DNA of 64,000 bases from Eretmocerus hayati. Its lineage: Eukaryota > Arthropoda > Insecta > Hymenoptera > Aphelinidae. Below the pieces are notes generated by a model, which made no database searches, was not told the origin of the DNA, and saw only the letters and a list, made by a program, of their open reading frames with translations. The stretch covers positions 125,642,305 through 125,706,304 of the forward strand of contig CM056743.1 of the NCBI GenBank assembly GCA_029851415.1, written 5' to 3'. Position numbers and translations under genes: made by a program. Positions 1-11,804 of this stretch are shown here, in pieces (the stretch's first letter is position 1; every line of letters starts with the position of its first letter).

Positions 1-764
1 AAATAAAATGATCACAGTATAATATATGGTACTCTACCCATCTGAATTCGGGATAGATAATTAGGTGAGTGCACCCAACTCACCTCTGTACCCGGAACTT
101 GCCACCACATGCCGAACTCAGAAATTGGCACTCGTAGACCTCCCGGATAATTTTTTTACATTTGTTATGTTATAAGGGATTTGAATGGACCCCGAATTGT
201 TATGCGTTTCTCAGAGAATGAAAAGTGATTTCTCCAATTTTCGTGTTTGTACAGCTGAGAAATCACCAAGGAAATGTCGTTCAGTAAAACTGGTGCCAAT
301 TTCTTTAAATTCAACCTCTCTCAACATACTTTGGCCCTCTCGATTCTTTTCCTCAAGACCTTCGAAATCCACTTTTTAGAGTTGCAAAACTTGGATCTGG
401 AGCTATCCCGCCAGGGCAATACGGAGATGCAATTTAAAACAAAAAGGTCGCCATCGGAGTGTACCCAACATGACCCCCATATAGTTATCTCGAAGGGGAG
501 TGTGATTACGACTTTTTACCACTCAGAACGTGTTTATCACGTCACAATAGATTGAAAATAGTGTTGTGGGCCGGCAAAAGGCTCCAAATGTGGTTGCACG
601 TCAATGATCACGGATGAAAACGATTTCATGCACTTTATCACAATATATGATTTATATTGTTTTGAATAATGCGGGCAATTTGGGTACACACTTCTGTGAA
701 CTTGCAAAAATTTCGTTTCGAGAAAATTTAGACAGATCGGCTCCGACTGATTGAAATTGGACGT
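1..764. other. non-coding, no gene recognised
   Basis: AT-rich sequence with only short chance reading frames. It contains a short self-complementary stretch near position 62-85 (gtgagtgcacccaactcac). Nothing here resembles an exon of the transporter to the right or of the potassium channel on the plus strand. Confidence 0.5.
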
Positions 765-1627
765 ACAGTACCCTGCAGAAAGAATGGAACACGGATACCT
801 TCACTAAAATAGCTATCATTCCAACGCGTTTTGGTTTACAACAATTTTCCAAAAAGCACTTGAAAGATGAGAAAAAATCTATCGAATTATGTGTTTAAAA
901 AAATTTTTTGATCGAAATTTCATGCCTTGAATTGACACGCAGAATTGGAAAAATTCTCATTTCAATCAACCACCCTACATTTTTATGCAAGTCATGCTGG
1001 CGTAAAAATTCTTGCGGGATTTTGTAGTTCTTTTCAAGAACTTCAAAATCTTTTTTTGAACGTTGTTTTACGATGTTTTACATCCGAGTTACAAGCGATC
1101 TCGTAGAAAGAATTTTGTACGTGTTGAGGGTAACAAAAATACGGAAAAGGTCATAATCTACGATTTTGACGTAAAATCTTCAGAATCTTATGAAATAATC
1201 GTCGAGTTCATGCCAAAGATTGGTCAAAAGTACTTCCGCCTACCTCAATTGAGAAAAACTCATGTCTCCATACTTTCAATACCCTCAACCCGTACAAAAT
1301 TCTTCCTACGAGATCGCTTGTAACTCGGGTGTGAAATATCGCAGAACGTTCAAAAGAAGATTTTGAAGGTCTTGAAAAGAACTACAAAATCCCGCAAGAA
1401 TTTTCACGTTAGCATTACTTGCATAAAAATGGAGGGTGATTGATTGAAATGAGAATTTTTCCAATTTTGAGTGTCAATTAAAGGCATGAAATTTAGATCA
1501 AAAAAATCTTTGAAACACATAATTTGATAGATTATTTTCTCATCTTTCAAGTGTTTTTTTGCTTCGGAATGGTGGCTATTTTAGTGAATGTATCCGTGTT
1601 CCATTTTTTCTGCAGAGTACTGTAGTT
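765..1627. repeat. large foldback (inverted-repeat) element
   Basis: The left arm (about 765-1150) is the reverse complement, with scattered mismatches, of the right arm (about 1265-1627). Outer ends pair as gtaccctgcagaaagaatgg against the complement of ccattttttctgcagagtac, and the arms continue through ttcaagaacttcaaaatc and ccgagttacaagcgatctcg. The loop of roughly 110 bp holds only a chance reading frame that runs through both arms. Similarity stops abruptly at both ends, as expected of a foldback or long-hairpin MITE. No target-site duplication could be fixed. The family is not identified. Confidence 0.8.
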
Positions 1628-3129
1628 CAGCTCATTTTGAAGGTCTTGAGACATGCTTTAGGATGGGTTGAAGTACATTGAAAAATATTGAGGTCAGCTA
1701 AAGTTATTGAGAAAATGGCTTAATGGGGGCAAGTTGGGCACACTTACCCTCGTTGATAATTTAAAGCACTCTATCTGTTTAGTATATATATAAGTTTATA
1801 TGTTTAGTATTTATTCTATAATTTTTTCCTAAGCACATCGAATCCGATCTTCGAGAGATACGGTATTTTGATAAAACTAGTTTTCAGTCTCACCTCGAGT
1901 CTCACTAGCAGACGTGGATTTTTGAAGCAGAAAAAATGGTGGGTCTACGTCACTGACTGAAATCCAGTCAACATATGGAGCACCGGTGCGCTCTACTTTA
2001 GTGCGACAGAGAAGGACTTCATATGATATCATGCCTTCGACCTTCGACCTTTGTTATTTTTCTTGGCTTCCTACCAATTTGTTTGACAGCAGGTGCTTCC
2101 CCGTGATTCAAAGATTTTCTGTGAGTCTTTTGAGACTCCTTTGAAGCAAAATAGAAACCGCATGTAAAGCATACTTGCCCTATTCATTTTACTCCAAACA
2201 GTTGGGTAGGAGTTATCGTACGTAATGTCTTTGAAATCTCGAATTTCTGCGCAAACCATTTCAATCAGAGCGAGACGTTGAAAAAGCGTCAAAAATTAAG
2301 TTTCTAGGCTGAAATCGTCTGATGAGGCAATCTTTAACTTAACATCGACGCGTTAGCTTTGATTGGAGCGAGAAAGAATCCATTGGGTGGAATAGAGTGC
2401 AAATCACTCCTAAGCTCGCCACAACAGACAATATCCTTACATTTCACCATCTATGAAGATTATTTACCATCAAAATTTTTTCGGTCCGAAATGTCGCCAT
2501 CATTTTCAGAGTTTTTTGTGCCCCAGTGGAGGGTGTTTGGTGCCCGATGAAATTCGTAGCAGCCTTACGTAAGATAAGGCTGACTCGGTACCTACCCTAC
2601 CGCATTTCAGAGTAAGATATACTAAAAACTCGGCCGGACCCCCCCCCCCACCTCCCCACTTCGAAGGCCTTTACATAATTTATGGATCTTCCCTAATCAT
2701 GATTAAATCGTGGTGATTGATATCACAACTGATCTAAGAATTCGTCCTTAGATCGTGAACCACGGATTTGGTTTTCACAGTCTCCAATGTTCGTAATTAG
2801 TGCAAGAATATCTGTAAAGTTTTTTGAAGTGGGTTGCTAATCCGTCTTGGTCATAGCTGAGCTCTCACTTGATTTGGAATATTTGAATTACAAGTCTAAA
2901 GAAAGTCTGAAAGGATTTCGGGAAACTGACTGTATACCGCGGGGGAATTGGATGGAGCAAAAACTGAGTAGAATCATCCAAACCACCCAAAGACGGTGAA
3001 TTTCTAAAATGAAAAATTTGTATGGATTATGAGTTATTCCTCCCTATGATGATCCATAAGAATCATTCCAAAATCAATTTCATAATTTGAGGATATACTG
3101 AGAGTACGTGACGAGATATCTCACCTTAC
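1628..3129. other. non-coding; downstream part of transporter gene expected but not found
   Basis: The sugar transporter exon ending at 3130 has a good donor (GTAAGG on the minus strand), so another exon should follow to the left. No transporter-like frame (QLS, PETKG or later helices) was seen here on the minus strand, so the next exon is probably beyond the left edge. A C9-10 tract lies at about 2640-2650. Confidence 0.4.
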
Positions 3130-3406
3130 CCTCCTGAAAGAGATAATATGGTGACTCAATCATAAAAAAATGCAGTGTCACCAAAAACAGCATCGGCAGC
3201 GTCACCATAATGCTCAAAAGGCTGGTAATATGTATCAGATGTGCCAAAAAATTAATCGAAAATATTCCAAGATAGCTGAACAGAATAACCGTAGCCCCAA
3301 TGATTCCTCTATTACCCGGTGACGAAACCTCAGCCACATAGAGTACCGCAGTAGCCGCATAAATTCCAACTCCAAACCCAGCCACCAACGCTGCAGAAAT
3401 AATCAT
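3130..3406 (-). CDS. sugar transporter (Tret1/GLUT-like MFS), second visible exon
   Basis: This exon continues the transporter from the exon at 3489-3754 across an 82-bp intron (donor GTAAGC, acceptor ...cattatcag). It reads MIISAALVAGFGVGIYAA, then VLYVAEVSSPGNRG. That is the GFGVG plus 'Y.AE.S....RG' signature at the TM4/TM5 loop of sugar-porter (MFS) proteins. It goes on through two hydrophobic segments to FMIESPYYL, the PESPRYL-like motif at the end of TM6, with P replaced by I. The exon ends in phase 1 after CAG GAG G at a GTAAGG donor. Another acceptor six residues upstream would give a frame-incompatible junction; the one chosen keeps the family spacing between the two motifs. The product probably moves trehalose or hexose across the plasma membrane. 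The substrate cannot be assigned. Confidence 0.85.
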
Positions 3407-3488
3407 CTGATAATGAACGATCGTATATGATGTATATAAACCATGTGTCATCATCAACCAGAATTTCTCTTGAACATTTGGAGCTTAC

Positions 3489-3754
3489 TATTTTGTCAAC
3501 GCCAGCTGAGGCTAGCAGAAGCCAAAATCCAGTCAAGATCATCCCTGATACATGAAACGACTTCTTCCTTCCATATATGTCGGTGATGAAGATGGAACCG
3601 AGGCTTCCAAAGCTTGCACCGACGTTGATTGCGGCTTCCATCCATGCAGAATCGAGATATGCCAAAGCTGTGTCGCCTCGAGCGTTGTAAAAATATGTAA
3701 AAGACGGGCTGGGCCAGCCCATTGCTAAGCCCATGCAAACTGCTCCAACGTTCA
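3489..3754 (-). CDS. sugar transporter (Tret1/GLUT-like MFS), first visible exon
   Basis: The translation begins NVGAVCMGLAMGWPSPSF, the TM1 G.a.GW.SP motif of insect facilitated trehalose transporters. It continues through SAWMEAAINVGASFGSLG (TM2) to DIYGRKKSF, the conserved G-R-K-x loop of MFS porters, and then TM3. The 5' limit is an acceptor (ctgtctccccaaag) that leaves TG as the last two bases of a split codon, so the start codon may be divided as A|TG or lie further upstream. With the next exon, about 180 residues covering TM1-TM6 are visible; the family is normally 450-550 residues, so the gene is partial in this window. If the SLO2 5' exons lie off the left edge, this gene sits antisense in a SLO2 intron. 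No stop or frameshift disrupts the two exons. Confidence 0.85.
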
Positions 3755-6747
3755 CTTTGGGGAGACAGAATTTTTATGTGGGTTATGGATCGTTTCATCG
3801 TGGCTGATGCATCATTTTGTTGTCAGGCTAGATAAACTGCACTGGTGTAGTAAAGATTTTTTTTTTGTTCATTCGGGTACAGGTGGCTAGGTGAATTTCG
3901 CCGAAAGCTCCTTGTAACACGTGACCGCAGTATTGAAAATCATCGACGATAAGATATTGATAATTATCATTAATGCTTGCCAGTTTTTGATAGATAAGAT
4001 TGTTGACTGATATTGTAATCGATGTCTTTGTTCCACAAATCTACATGTTCTGGATGAATGGATCGAGCTTTTGTTGTTATTTCATTTACATTGATGCAAT
4101 GCTTGAAGCTCAAATTCGAAAAATTTTTATTGCTACTTACTTTGAAAAATTTTAGCGCTGATAAAATGAGAGTTAATTTTAAAATTTGCAATGAGTAGAA
4201 TTCACAGAGCAAGAATATTATGTTTTCAAATAGAGCGATCCACTTTGATTGCGAAATTGTCGCTCAGAAACGGCAATTATGCTAATCGTACGCGATCAAG
4301 AAGTGACACTCAAGATACTTGTGTGAAACTATAGTCCACATCCACACTATAATACTACTTTTTGGGCTCCAACTTGGGGTAAAAAATATCATGGTGAGAT
4401 ACATTCCACTTTTTTGCGTTAAAGACCAATGATTTTGTGGTAGATTAGAAAAGCCTGTGCTTCAAGGTTTCCAAGAAATTAGAGTTTACGTCACAAAATT
4501 TGCTAGTAAATCTTTTAGCTACTTTGTGCTTCAGCTGATTGGAGAAAGTTAAATACATCTTGAATATCATTCTTCGCTGTCAAATAATTTTACTCACGCG
4601 AGCCAATTGAACCATAAAAACGCTTGTTGCCTGAGATTTTCTTGAAAAGCTGCATCTTAAGGGATCTATTCTGAACCCAACGTTGTTCTTTCTGAAGCTC
4701 GTTTTAGTTGCATGCGCTTGTCAAAGTCCATGCCCAACTTTTACACGCACTGCCCGAGTCTTTGTTACACGTTCATGGACGGAATTATTCAAGTGCACGT
4801 TAAACTGATAAAAACTAAGTTAATTGCAAACTAATTTCCTCCCTGCCCGCGAGCTCGCTTAAATATATGAAGCGAAGACTATGAAGAACTTCCTCTTTCG
4901 ACAACGTTCGGCGCCGCAGTCTCGGCGTAATAAGCTATAATGAGCTCGTACCCTCGTATACTCTCTCAACTTATTGGATGGATATAAAACCGATTTTAAT
5001 GATAAATCGTTTCAGCTCTTATCTTATATTTCAACGAGAAAATTTTTTTTTTAGTGTTTAAATCGTCGTTTTTCTAGATTTTCCATTTGTTAGTTGGGAC
5101 GATGTCCTCATTTTATGAGCTCGAAATAGTTCTGAAAAGTGCGGTCAATTTTTCCGAAAAACAAGAATTTGGGAAAAAAGATCCCGGAGAACCAAAAATA
5201 CGGAGAGGCCAAAAATTGATGGGCAAAATTACAAAAGGACGTATGGACGGCTTCGGACTAGAACGACATAAGTCCATTCCAGAACTTCAAAAAGTCTCCT
5301 TGGTTTTATGGAGGCCGCTTTCACCGGTGATTATTCTTGGTGGGAGATATTTTTGAACCTCACAAACGGACTCCCATTCCAGATTATGTCGTTGGCATTT
5401 CATCGGAAGAAGATTAGCGATAAAAGCAGCTTTCAAAATATCAATTGATTGAAAATATCAATTGATTTTTTGAAAATCTGAAATGGGTTCACTACACCGT
5501 TCTGACGGTGGAGTGAATGTGGAGTTCCAAAAATGAGAGGGACAAAAATCCGGAATACGCGAAATGGCTGAACACATTCACAATTTGTTATGGCGCAAAT
5601 TCGGAGGTATACTTTGATTTTCTTCAAGACTTCTCGCTCTTCAAATGCTTATTCCCAAACTTTTGCCGTCTCGGATTGTCGTGACTCCAAAAATTGTCAT
5701 TCAGAAGTCTCACTGCACAAAATTTTTGATTTCCGAATATTTGTCTTTCCGTAATTTTGATTCCAAAGTTTTGGCTCTTCTGGTTAGCCCTGCAAATTTT
5801 TAGCTTTTCGGAAGATTGCCTATCTTTGTCTTTGACAATAGCCCCCGAGTATAACCAAAGTCTCAAAACCATGAGAAAGAATAAACTCGTCTCATTCTAC
5901 GTTGCTTGGTATAAAGTCGGACCCGTATGTTCGATATCAAAATTGCTCATCCGAAAAATTGGACAAATATCGATGCTTTGACAGGTACCAATAGAATAAA
6001 ATATGCGCCTCAGAATCTCACTTCTAACCCCCCCCCCCCCTAACATCTATTCTCAAAGGCGCGAAAGAAAATATCCGCAAAGAGGGAATATTCTGACGCA
6101 TTCAAATGGTATTTCAGGATCGTCAAGGGATTTCCACCAGTCTCACCGTTCATTGGCGTTTCTCCGACTCTGTGCTACCTTCTAAAAGAAAAGAAACCAC
6201 TTTGTTGCCTTCAACTAGCTCAGGTGAGCCAATCCAATAGAAACATTGAAGACTCCATTTCTAGACTCTCTGGCTCTACCCCCTTTTCTCTTTTTGGGAT
6301 GTGACTCTATACCGCCTCTGATGCCATCATCCCTATACACTTTAACGAGGTTTCGACTTCGACGTCTCGTCTTTCATCTCTGTCTCTCTTGGAGCTTGCA
6401 TTTCCTGCGGCGGTGTCTGTATAGACTATCTCATTGTTGGTAAAGGCACGTATATAATACGACTTGCACCTTTTGGTTTCAGGTCTGCGAGCATTGTAGC
6501 TACAGAAACGCAAAGGAATACAATTGGCAGAATAAGACTATCATACTCGCTGCAGACTATGCGAGTAATGGCATTTATAACTTTATCATACCTCTGAGAG
6601 CTCATTTTCGGTAAGTTTCGTGTCCTAGGGTGCTGAATTTTACTGCTTTTGTGATACGGTACAGAGTACTTTGAGATTATTGAGAATTTTTCATGTGTGA
6701 CCACTGTTGGGAATTCGTTGGGATATAATTAGTGGCTTGAAGGATTG
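3755..6747. other. non-coding; upstream of transporter or channel intron
   Basis: No convincing exon on either strand. There is a relatively GC-rich patch at about 4850-4950 and a C12 tract at about 6030-6041. Open frames at 5087-5356 and 6246-6704 lack family motifs and splice context. The 5' exon of the transporter should be somewhere here but was not recognised. Confidence 0.4.
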
Positions 6748-7005
6748 TCGAAATACGACCTTCAAAAGTAAACTCAGAAGCGTTGGGAGAAAATTATTTC
6801 CATCGGAATTTCACAATATTTTTCAAATTATAATTGAAAGAACAAGGGTAAAAAACTGGCAGTCTTTTCCAATCAGTCGAAGTACGACCTTCAAAAGTAA
6901 ACTCAGAAGCGTTGGAAGAAAATTATTTCCATCGGAATTTCACAATATTTCTCAAATTATATTTGAAAGAACAAGGGTAAAAAACTGGCAGTCTTTTCCA
7001 ATCAA
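6748..7005. repeat. direct tandem duplication, 2 x 129 bp
   Basis: Two head-to-tail copies, 6748-6876 and 6877-7005, each begin tcgaa(a/g)tacgacc and end gcagtcttttccaatca. They differ at only a few positions, so the duplication is recent compared with the older repeats around it. The reading frame through both copies is a consequence of the duplication and not evidence of a protein. Confidence 0.95.
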
Positions 7006-7258
7006 TATTCGAATTTGACAATGATATTTCTTCTCAAGTGACAAGAAACAAGAAGGAGTGATTTGGACAAATGGTATATGAGTAGTTTCGAGATAACTAA
7101 TGCACATCGTGTCATCGACTAGCAATCAAGTAAAATGAGCAAATAGGCTCGGCTTAGCACTGAAATCAGGTGTATTTTGTTGAAACAGATATGTTTGAAC
7201 AGTTACTAGTGGCATTATGGACATCTAGTCGATCCCAGCACGTGATATGACCCCAAAA

Positions 7259-9512
7259 TGTCTTTACCGTGACCTGTCGTAAACGTAACTCGCACATTTC
7301 AGGTGTATATTTTATCGGAAAAACCACTAAATACGTATCTCAGTCGAATTAAACATCAAAGTTAAGGTGTCAAAGAAACATTTTCCGTATGGCCCCAGTG
7401 CCCAATACCATCTCCATTTATACGCGCGCCTAATAGATTTTGTCGACGGGTTTTGCAAATTTTTCAAATGTTTTTGAATATTGCATCTACAATCTCGCCA
7501 ATCGTCCCAAGCGACTCTGTACCGGTGGTAATTTGATCTTGATTTGCCACAGAACAAAACTCCGCCAGCCCCGTATTAATATATTTCATAACTAGCTCGT
7601 GGTACACCGATATTTCTCGATTTTTTCGTTGCAAAATAAGAAATGTCTTTACCGTGGCCACGTGTCTCTCGCGCCCCAGACAATATTGAGGCCCACAAAT
7701 TTTTTTACAGTTACATCTCATCGAAAAAAGATGCCATGTATTCGGACAAAGCGATCCGTGAAATACAGCGATCGTGAGATCAATTTTCGAGCAAAATGTC
7801 TTTACCGTGACTACTTTTTTAACAACTTTACAGACGAATGCGATTTGGAGCGGATCAGGCTCAGCTAAACACTCGGATTTTACTGAAATGTTGAAAGATA
7901 TCGTATAAACATATAGTCAAATGTATTAGCTTGAATGTGCGTATGTGAGTGACATTGGGAGGGCAGTAGTGAATTCGCTGTGCTGTCATAGGTATGGGTA
8001 GATCTGCAGCGTGGATACGGTATCCGCGATTTGCGAGTTTCTCTGGACCGACTAATATATAGCTGCGAGTATCTGCATAGTTTGTGAGTATTCGAGAGTT
8101 CTTCAAAATACTTGATGATCGACGTCTATATATATTACCTGTGCAGCAGTGTTATACATAGTCCCTTCAGAAGAGAGAAACAGCGCAATAGACGTTGCTA
8201 AGCAAAAATATTGAGTCAAATGGAGAAAGAAGCCCTGGAGAATCCAAAGCGAATATACAAATGTGATTTGTGTCTATCTATCACAAGTGTACGTTATTTG
8301 GAAAGATTTGAAGAAAAGTTTTTGAGTTTCATCGACCAATACGCAAATCGTACAAGCAGATTGCGCGCGCGGGTGTTCGTGGCAGTACAGCTATTAGGCG
8401 ACTTCTGCAGATCGGGATTCCCAGAATAGTCAATATATAGGGAGTAAGACGAATTCGAAACACTTATTGTTATTCGTGAACAATCTTCTTGATCCAAATC
8501 CAGGAAATTTGTTCTCAAATCATATCAAGTGTCTCGAATATGCCTTTCTCTTCGAAGATCCGCAGCGGATTCCGATCTGCAAAATTCGCAGCCCTATCAT
8601 ACGTAACAGTCGACCGGATATCATTGCGTGATTCAATTTTCAACAATACCTGTTTTTCAATCAAAACCCCTAAGTTCTTTTCTCACACAGACTGAATTTT
8701 CGAGAATACTTTCAAAAGAAGAAAGGTAAAAGTCCAAAAATGGACGATATAACGATGATTTTCGTCTCGTGCAAGAATCAAGGAAAATTTTCAGAAAAGG
8801 AGAAAATAGACTGCAGTCTCATGATCTATAACCTTTGTAACGTGAGAAAAACCGCAAGTTGAACATATTTTTGAGTATAATATGTATTGCAAACGTCTTT
8901 GCACATAAATTCGACCATTCAATTATGTTATACGGGTATCGGCTCCTATTTTCAGATTGTACGTTTTAGAGCATTCTGATCCATTGTGGGGGATACTCCG
9001 TTTCCGGAAGTGTTGTGCGGATGTTAAATTAGTCTTAAACTTTATAAGATTGGCTCCTCTTTACTGTTTTGATTACCATATGTGAATCTCGAGTGAAATA
9101 TTCCTGGTACAGTTGATGAAACTGATACAAAAATTGCCTCGAATCACCATTTGAACTATTCGTTCTCTGGTATATAAGTTTTTGGCGCGACTCGCGAGGC
9201 CCTCGTCCATCATTTTGTTACTTTTCTGAATGAACTATTCAGTTTTTGAATGAAAAAATATTCTATAAACGTTAAGAACTTTGACATGTATAGAACAAGC
9301 GCAGTTGAGAATCAACATGAGAGCAATTCCTTCAACCATAATCTTGGAACGATATCACTTGACTAGCTATTTAGTATTAAAGTTCTAAAACCATGGAGCA
9401 GCATAATACATCAGGACTATATTATATTTCTTTCAAAAACACTGGGTGACTAACTTAAATGAGCGTTACCAAGTCCACAATCGTCCAAAGGCGAGTCGAT
9501 GTCTTTACCGTG
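7259..9512 (+). repeat. four dispersed copies of TGTCTTTACCGTG
   Basis: The 13-mer TGTCTTTACCGTG occurs at 7259-7271, 7644-7656, 7797-7809 and 9500-9512, always on the plus strand. It is usually preceded by (a)aa and followed by ac or gcc, twice running into CACGTG. Neighbouring sequence is only loosely alike, so this looks like an eroded mobile element with repeated internal motifs or a decayed satellite. No protein function is suggested. Confidence 0.75.
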
Positions 9513-10654
9513 ACACGTGAAATCGAAATATTCAACATAACTTTGACCCAAGTTGAAAAAAATTTGTGCCCATGGGATATGTTTTCTGGACGATATGTAG
9601 ACCAGAAATAATCATCGCGGGACCAGTTTGGAACGATTTTTTTTCGCGCCGTTTTAGAGACCGAAATACATTAGTTATCTCGAAATTACTCATATATCGT
9701 ACAAGGGATCGAATGCGTAATTTATATTGGTTGTAAGAACTCGTCACTCGCTTATCTTAGTAAACCCGAGATTGTACAAGCATTGTTTCTTTGTTGGATT
9801 CATATCATGAACCTATCGTACATTATCGAACGAAAGTAACAAATTTATGAAATTAAAGATAAAATAATAGTCCTCTACAAGCTTATCATCCTACACTAAT
9901 CAGTGAAATATCCAGAATTCACTCTGAACTGACAGAGTTCTTGGACAATGTATTCGAAATTATGGATTACCATGAAAATTTGATGACGCAGTAATAAAGC
10001 CAATCCTGAATTCTCTACGAACTGTTCATTTTGTTGATTCGGTAACCCAATAATTCTGTCAGCACGGAAAGAATGTAGATCGCTGACAAGAGCAAGTGGA
10101 AATATATGTACGAATATTGTCAATCATGATTCGATTTATGGTACAAATTCTTTCGTGAATGAACGTTTGAATCTCGGAAACCAATTTATTGTCATTCATC
10201 TCGCTCTTTTTCGTACACTGTTCGAGTATAACCAGATTTTATACTGATACAAAAGACAGAGTAGAATTGAATTTTACCATTTTACATGTTCACATGCACT
10301 GTAGCACTGAAGCATGTTCACAATTCAAACATGAGATTGTACTCTCATAGCGTTGATTTTTTACATACCCTTCAGGCACGTGCATAGAAAAAATTTGATT
10401 CAATCGAAAAGAATTCACTCTTCCATGAAATAGGGGGATCACATAACCCAATACTTCACGACATTATAAAAGACTTAAATGTTCGTTTTACGTTTTAAAT
10501 GATTGAAAATGAAACCCTAGAAAACGCCAGCACTTTCAGTCATTAAAAATATGCAAAAAGTTATGATGAGAAGAGCTAAATGATGAGACTATATCTAAGA
10601 AAAAACTTGATTGCTTGGGCATGTAGTAAAGTCTTCTTGTCTCTGTCATTACAG

Positions 10655-10906
10655 GTCGAAAACCTCGCTCAATCCCATTATTTTACTCCTGGAGAGGCGG
10701 CCAGAAATTGCCTTCTTAGACGCTATTTCGTATTTTCCTCTCGTTTACTGGATGCTAGGCTCGATAGATTGCCTCGACGACTTGTTACGTGCTGGCATCA
10801 CGTTAGCAGAAAACGTCGTCGTCGTCAATAAAGAATTAAGCAACTCAGCCGAAGAGGATACTCTTGCAGACTGTAACACCATCGTCGCCGTTCAGACCAT
10901 GTTCAA
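10655..10906 (+). CDS. SLO2/KCNT sodium-activated K+ channel, exon a (RCK2 start)
   Basis: First visible exon of a SLO2 (Slack/Slick-type) channel. The frame reads [18 protein letters not shown], then [20 protein letters not shown], and ends in the [11 protein letters not shown] segment. This block of the second cytoplasmic RCK (regulator of K+ conductance) region is almost invariant in animal SLO2 proteins. The acceptor is ctgtcattacag; the donor GTAGGT splits a Lys codon (AA|A) whose last base is supplied by the next exon, an exact phase match. The RCK gating ring senses intracellular Na+ and controls the plasma-membrane tetrameric pore. The transmembrane, pore and RCK1 exons are not in the visible part of the window and must be upstream. 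Seven exons to 34144 encode about 566 C-terminal residues. Confidence 0.95.
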
Positions 10907-11284
10907 GTAGGTACTCACTGACCCCAACTACCAAAAGCCCTTTAAACGAAACTGCCTATTGATAGCAATTTATTGCGTGATTATAATTAAAGGCTAGTGT
11001 GTTCATAAACAAGAAATAACATACCGGATCCTTTATGGATTGTGACACTGCATGTACACAGTCCCACAAAAAAATTTTACAATCAGATAAGGTGGGAAAC
11101 ATACATGTATCTAACGTATTTTGAGCTGCTAAACGCGAATCCAAACTCAAAACAGCACCTTTTTGAGTTATACCCATAGTTGTGGGTTACAAAAATACGT
11201 GAATACTAGTTTTTGCATTTTAGAAGTGGACCCTTTTACATCAAAACTTAGGGTCGGCTCGTTTTTGTCATGAAATTTTACGTC
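10907..11284. other. SLO2 intron start, no further feature
   Basis: Beginning of the 4.2-kb intron between SLO2 exons a and b. Nothing coding is seen here. The rest of this intron is unusually rich in hairpin elements, listed separately. Confidence 0.6.
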
Positions 11285-11390
11285 GAGAATATATCTTTCG
11301 TTCGACTGGGCGTGGAGTGAACGAAAACTGCCGTGCGTAAAGCAGTGCTCCACGCACAGTTGATCGAAGAACGTATTTTGAACTCGGGCG
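11285..11390. repeat. possible hairpin element of the CCCGAG family
   Basis: Contains the inverted pair gtggag...gtgcgtaaag...ctccacgcac, with cgttcgac / gttgatcgaag outside it. It ends with aactcgggcg, the complement of the CCCGAG motif of the better-defined hairpins to its right, and therefore would be in the opposite orientation. Ends are not clear. Confidence 0.4.
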
Positions 11391-11494
11391 TGAAGTTTTT
11401 TGCTTTACTCGTGATAATTTTGACCACCGCCAGGGTTTGGGTCGAAAACAATCACTTGAAAAGCATAAGTAAAATTCCCACCCTCGTATCGAAA

Positions 11495-11627
11495 TAGTAC
11501 ATTTCGCACTTAGTTTATGAGGTTGTAGCTTGCTTCCGAGCGATTCGTTTTGGCCCGAGCCGCAGGCGAGGGTCGAAAATTGCTCGTAAGCGAGGAACCT
11601 CATGAGCGAGGCGCGAACGTTATTTTT
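11495..11627. repeat. hairpin MITE, shared-end family, copy 1
   Basis: Starts tagtacatt and ends acgttatttttcgc, close to the ends of the other members. Inside are nested inverted pairs: atgaggtt with aacctcat, and gcttgcttccgagc with gctcgtaagcgag. The top carries ggcccgagccgcaggcgaggg. Confidence 0.65.
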
Positions 11628-11665
11628 CGCAATTTTGTAAGCACCCAAACACTGGAAAATTGTGA

Positions 11666-11804
11666 TAGTATATTACGAAACGATTTTGATCCTTTACGCA
11701 CTGCCGGAAATTTTTACACATGAGGGTAACAGTAAAGTGTTACTCGAGTGTGTAAAGTTTCCGACAGTGCGTAAGGTATCGAAGTCGTTTCGTACGATAT
11801 TTTT
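11666..11804. repeat. hairpin MITE, shared-end family, copy 2
   Basis: Starts tagtatattacgaaacg and ends cgtttcgtacgatattttt. The body folds as ctttacgcactgccgg against ccgacagtgcgtaagg, with a central gtaac..gttac tip followed by ctcgag. The stem accounts for nearly the whole element. Confidence 0.8.

Noticed and set aside
5087..5356. 89-codon plus-strand open frame as a channel or other exon
   Set aside because: No recognisable motif, no convincing acceptor or donor, and it does not match any SLO2 segment expected before 10655.
8211..8429. 72-codon plus-strand frame
   Set aside because: Looks protein-like in composition, but has no domain, no splice context and an overlapping opposite frame of equal quality.
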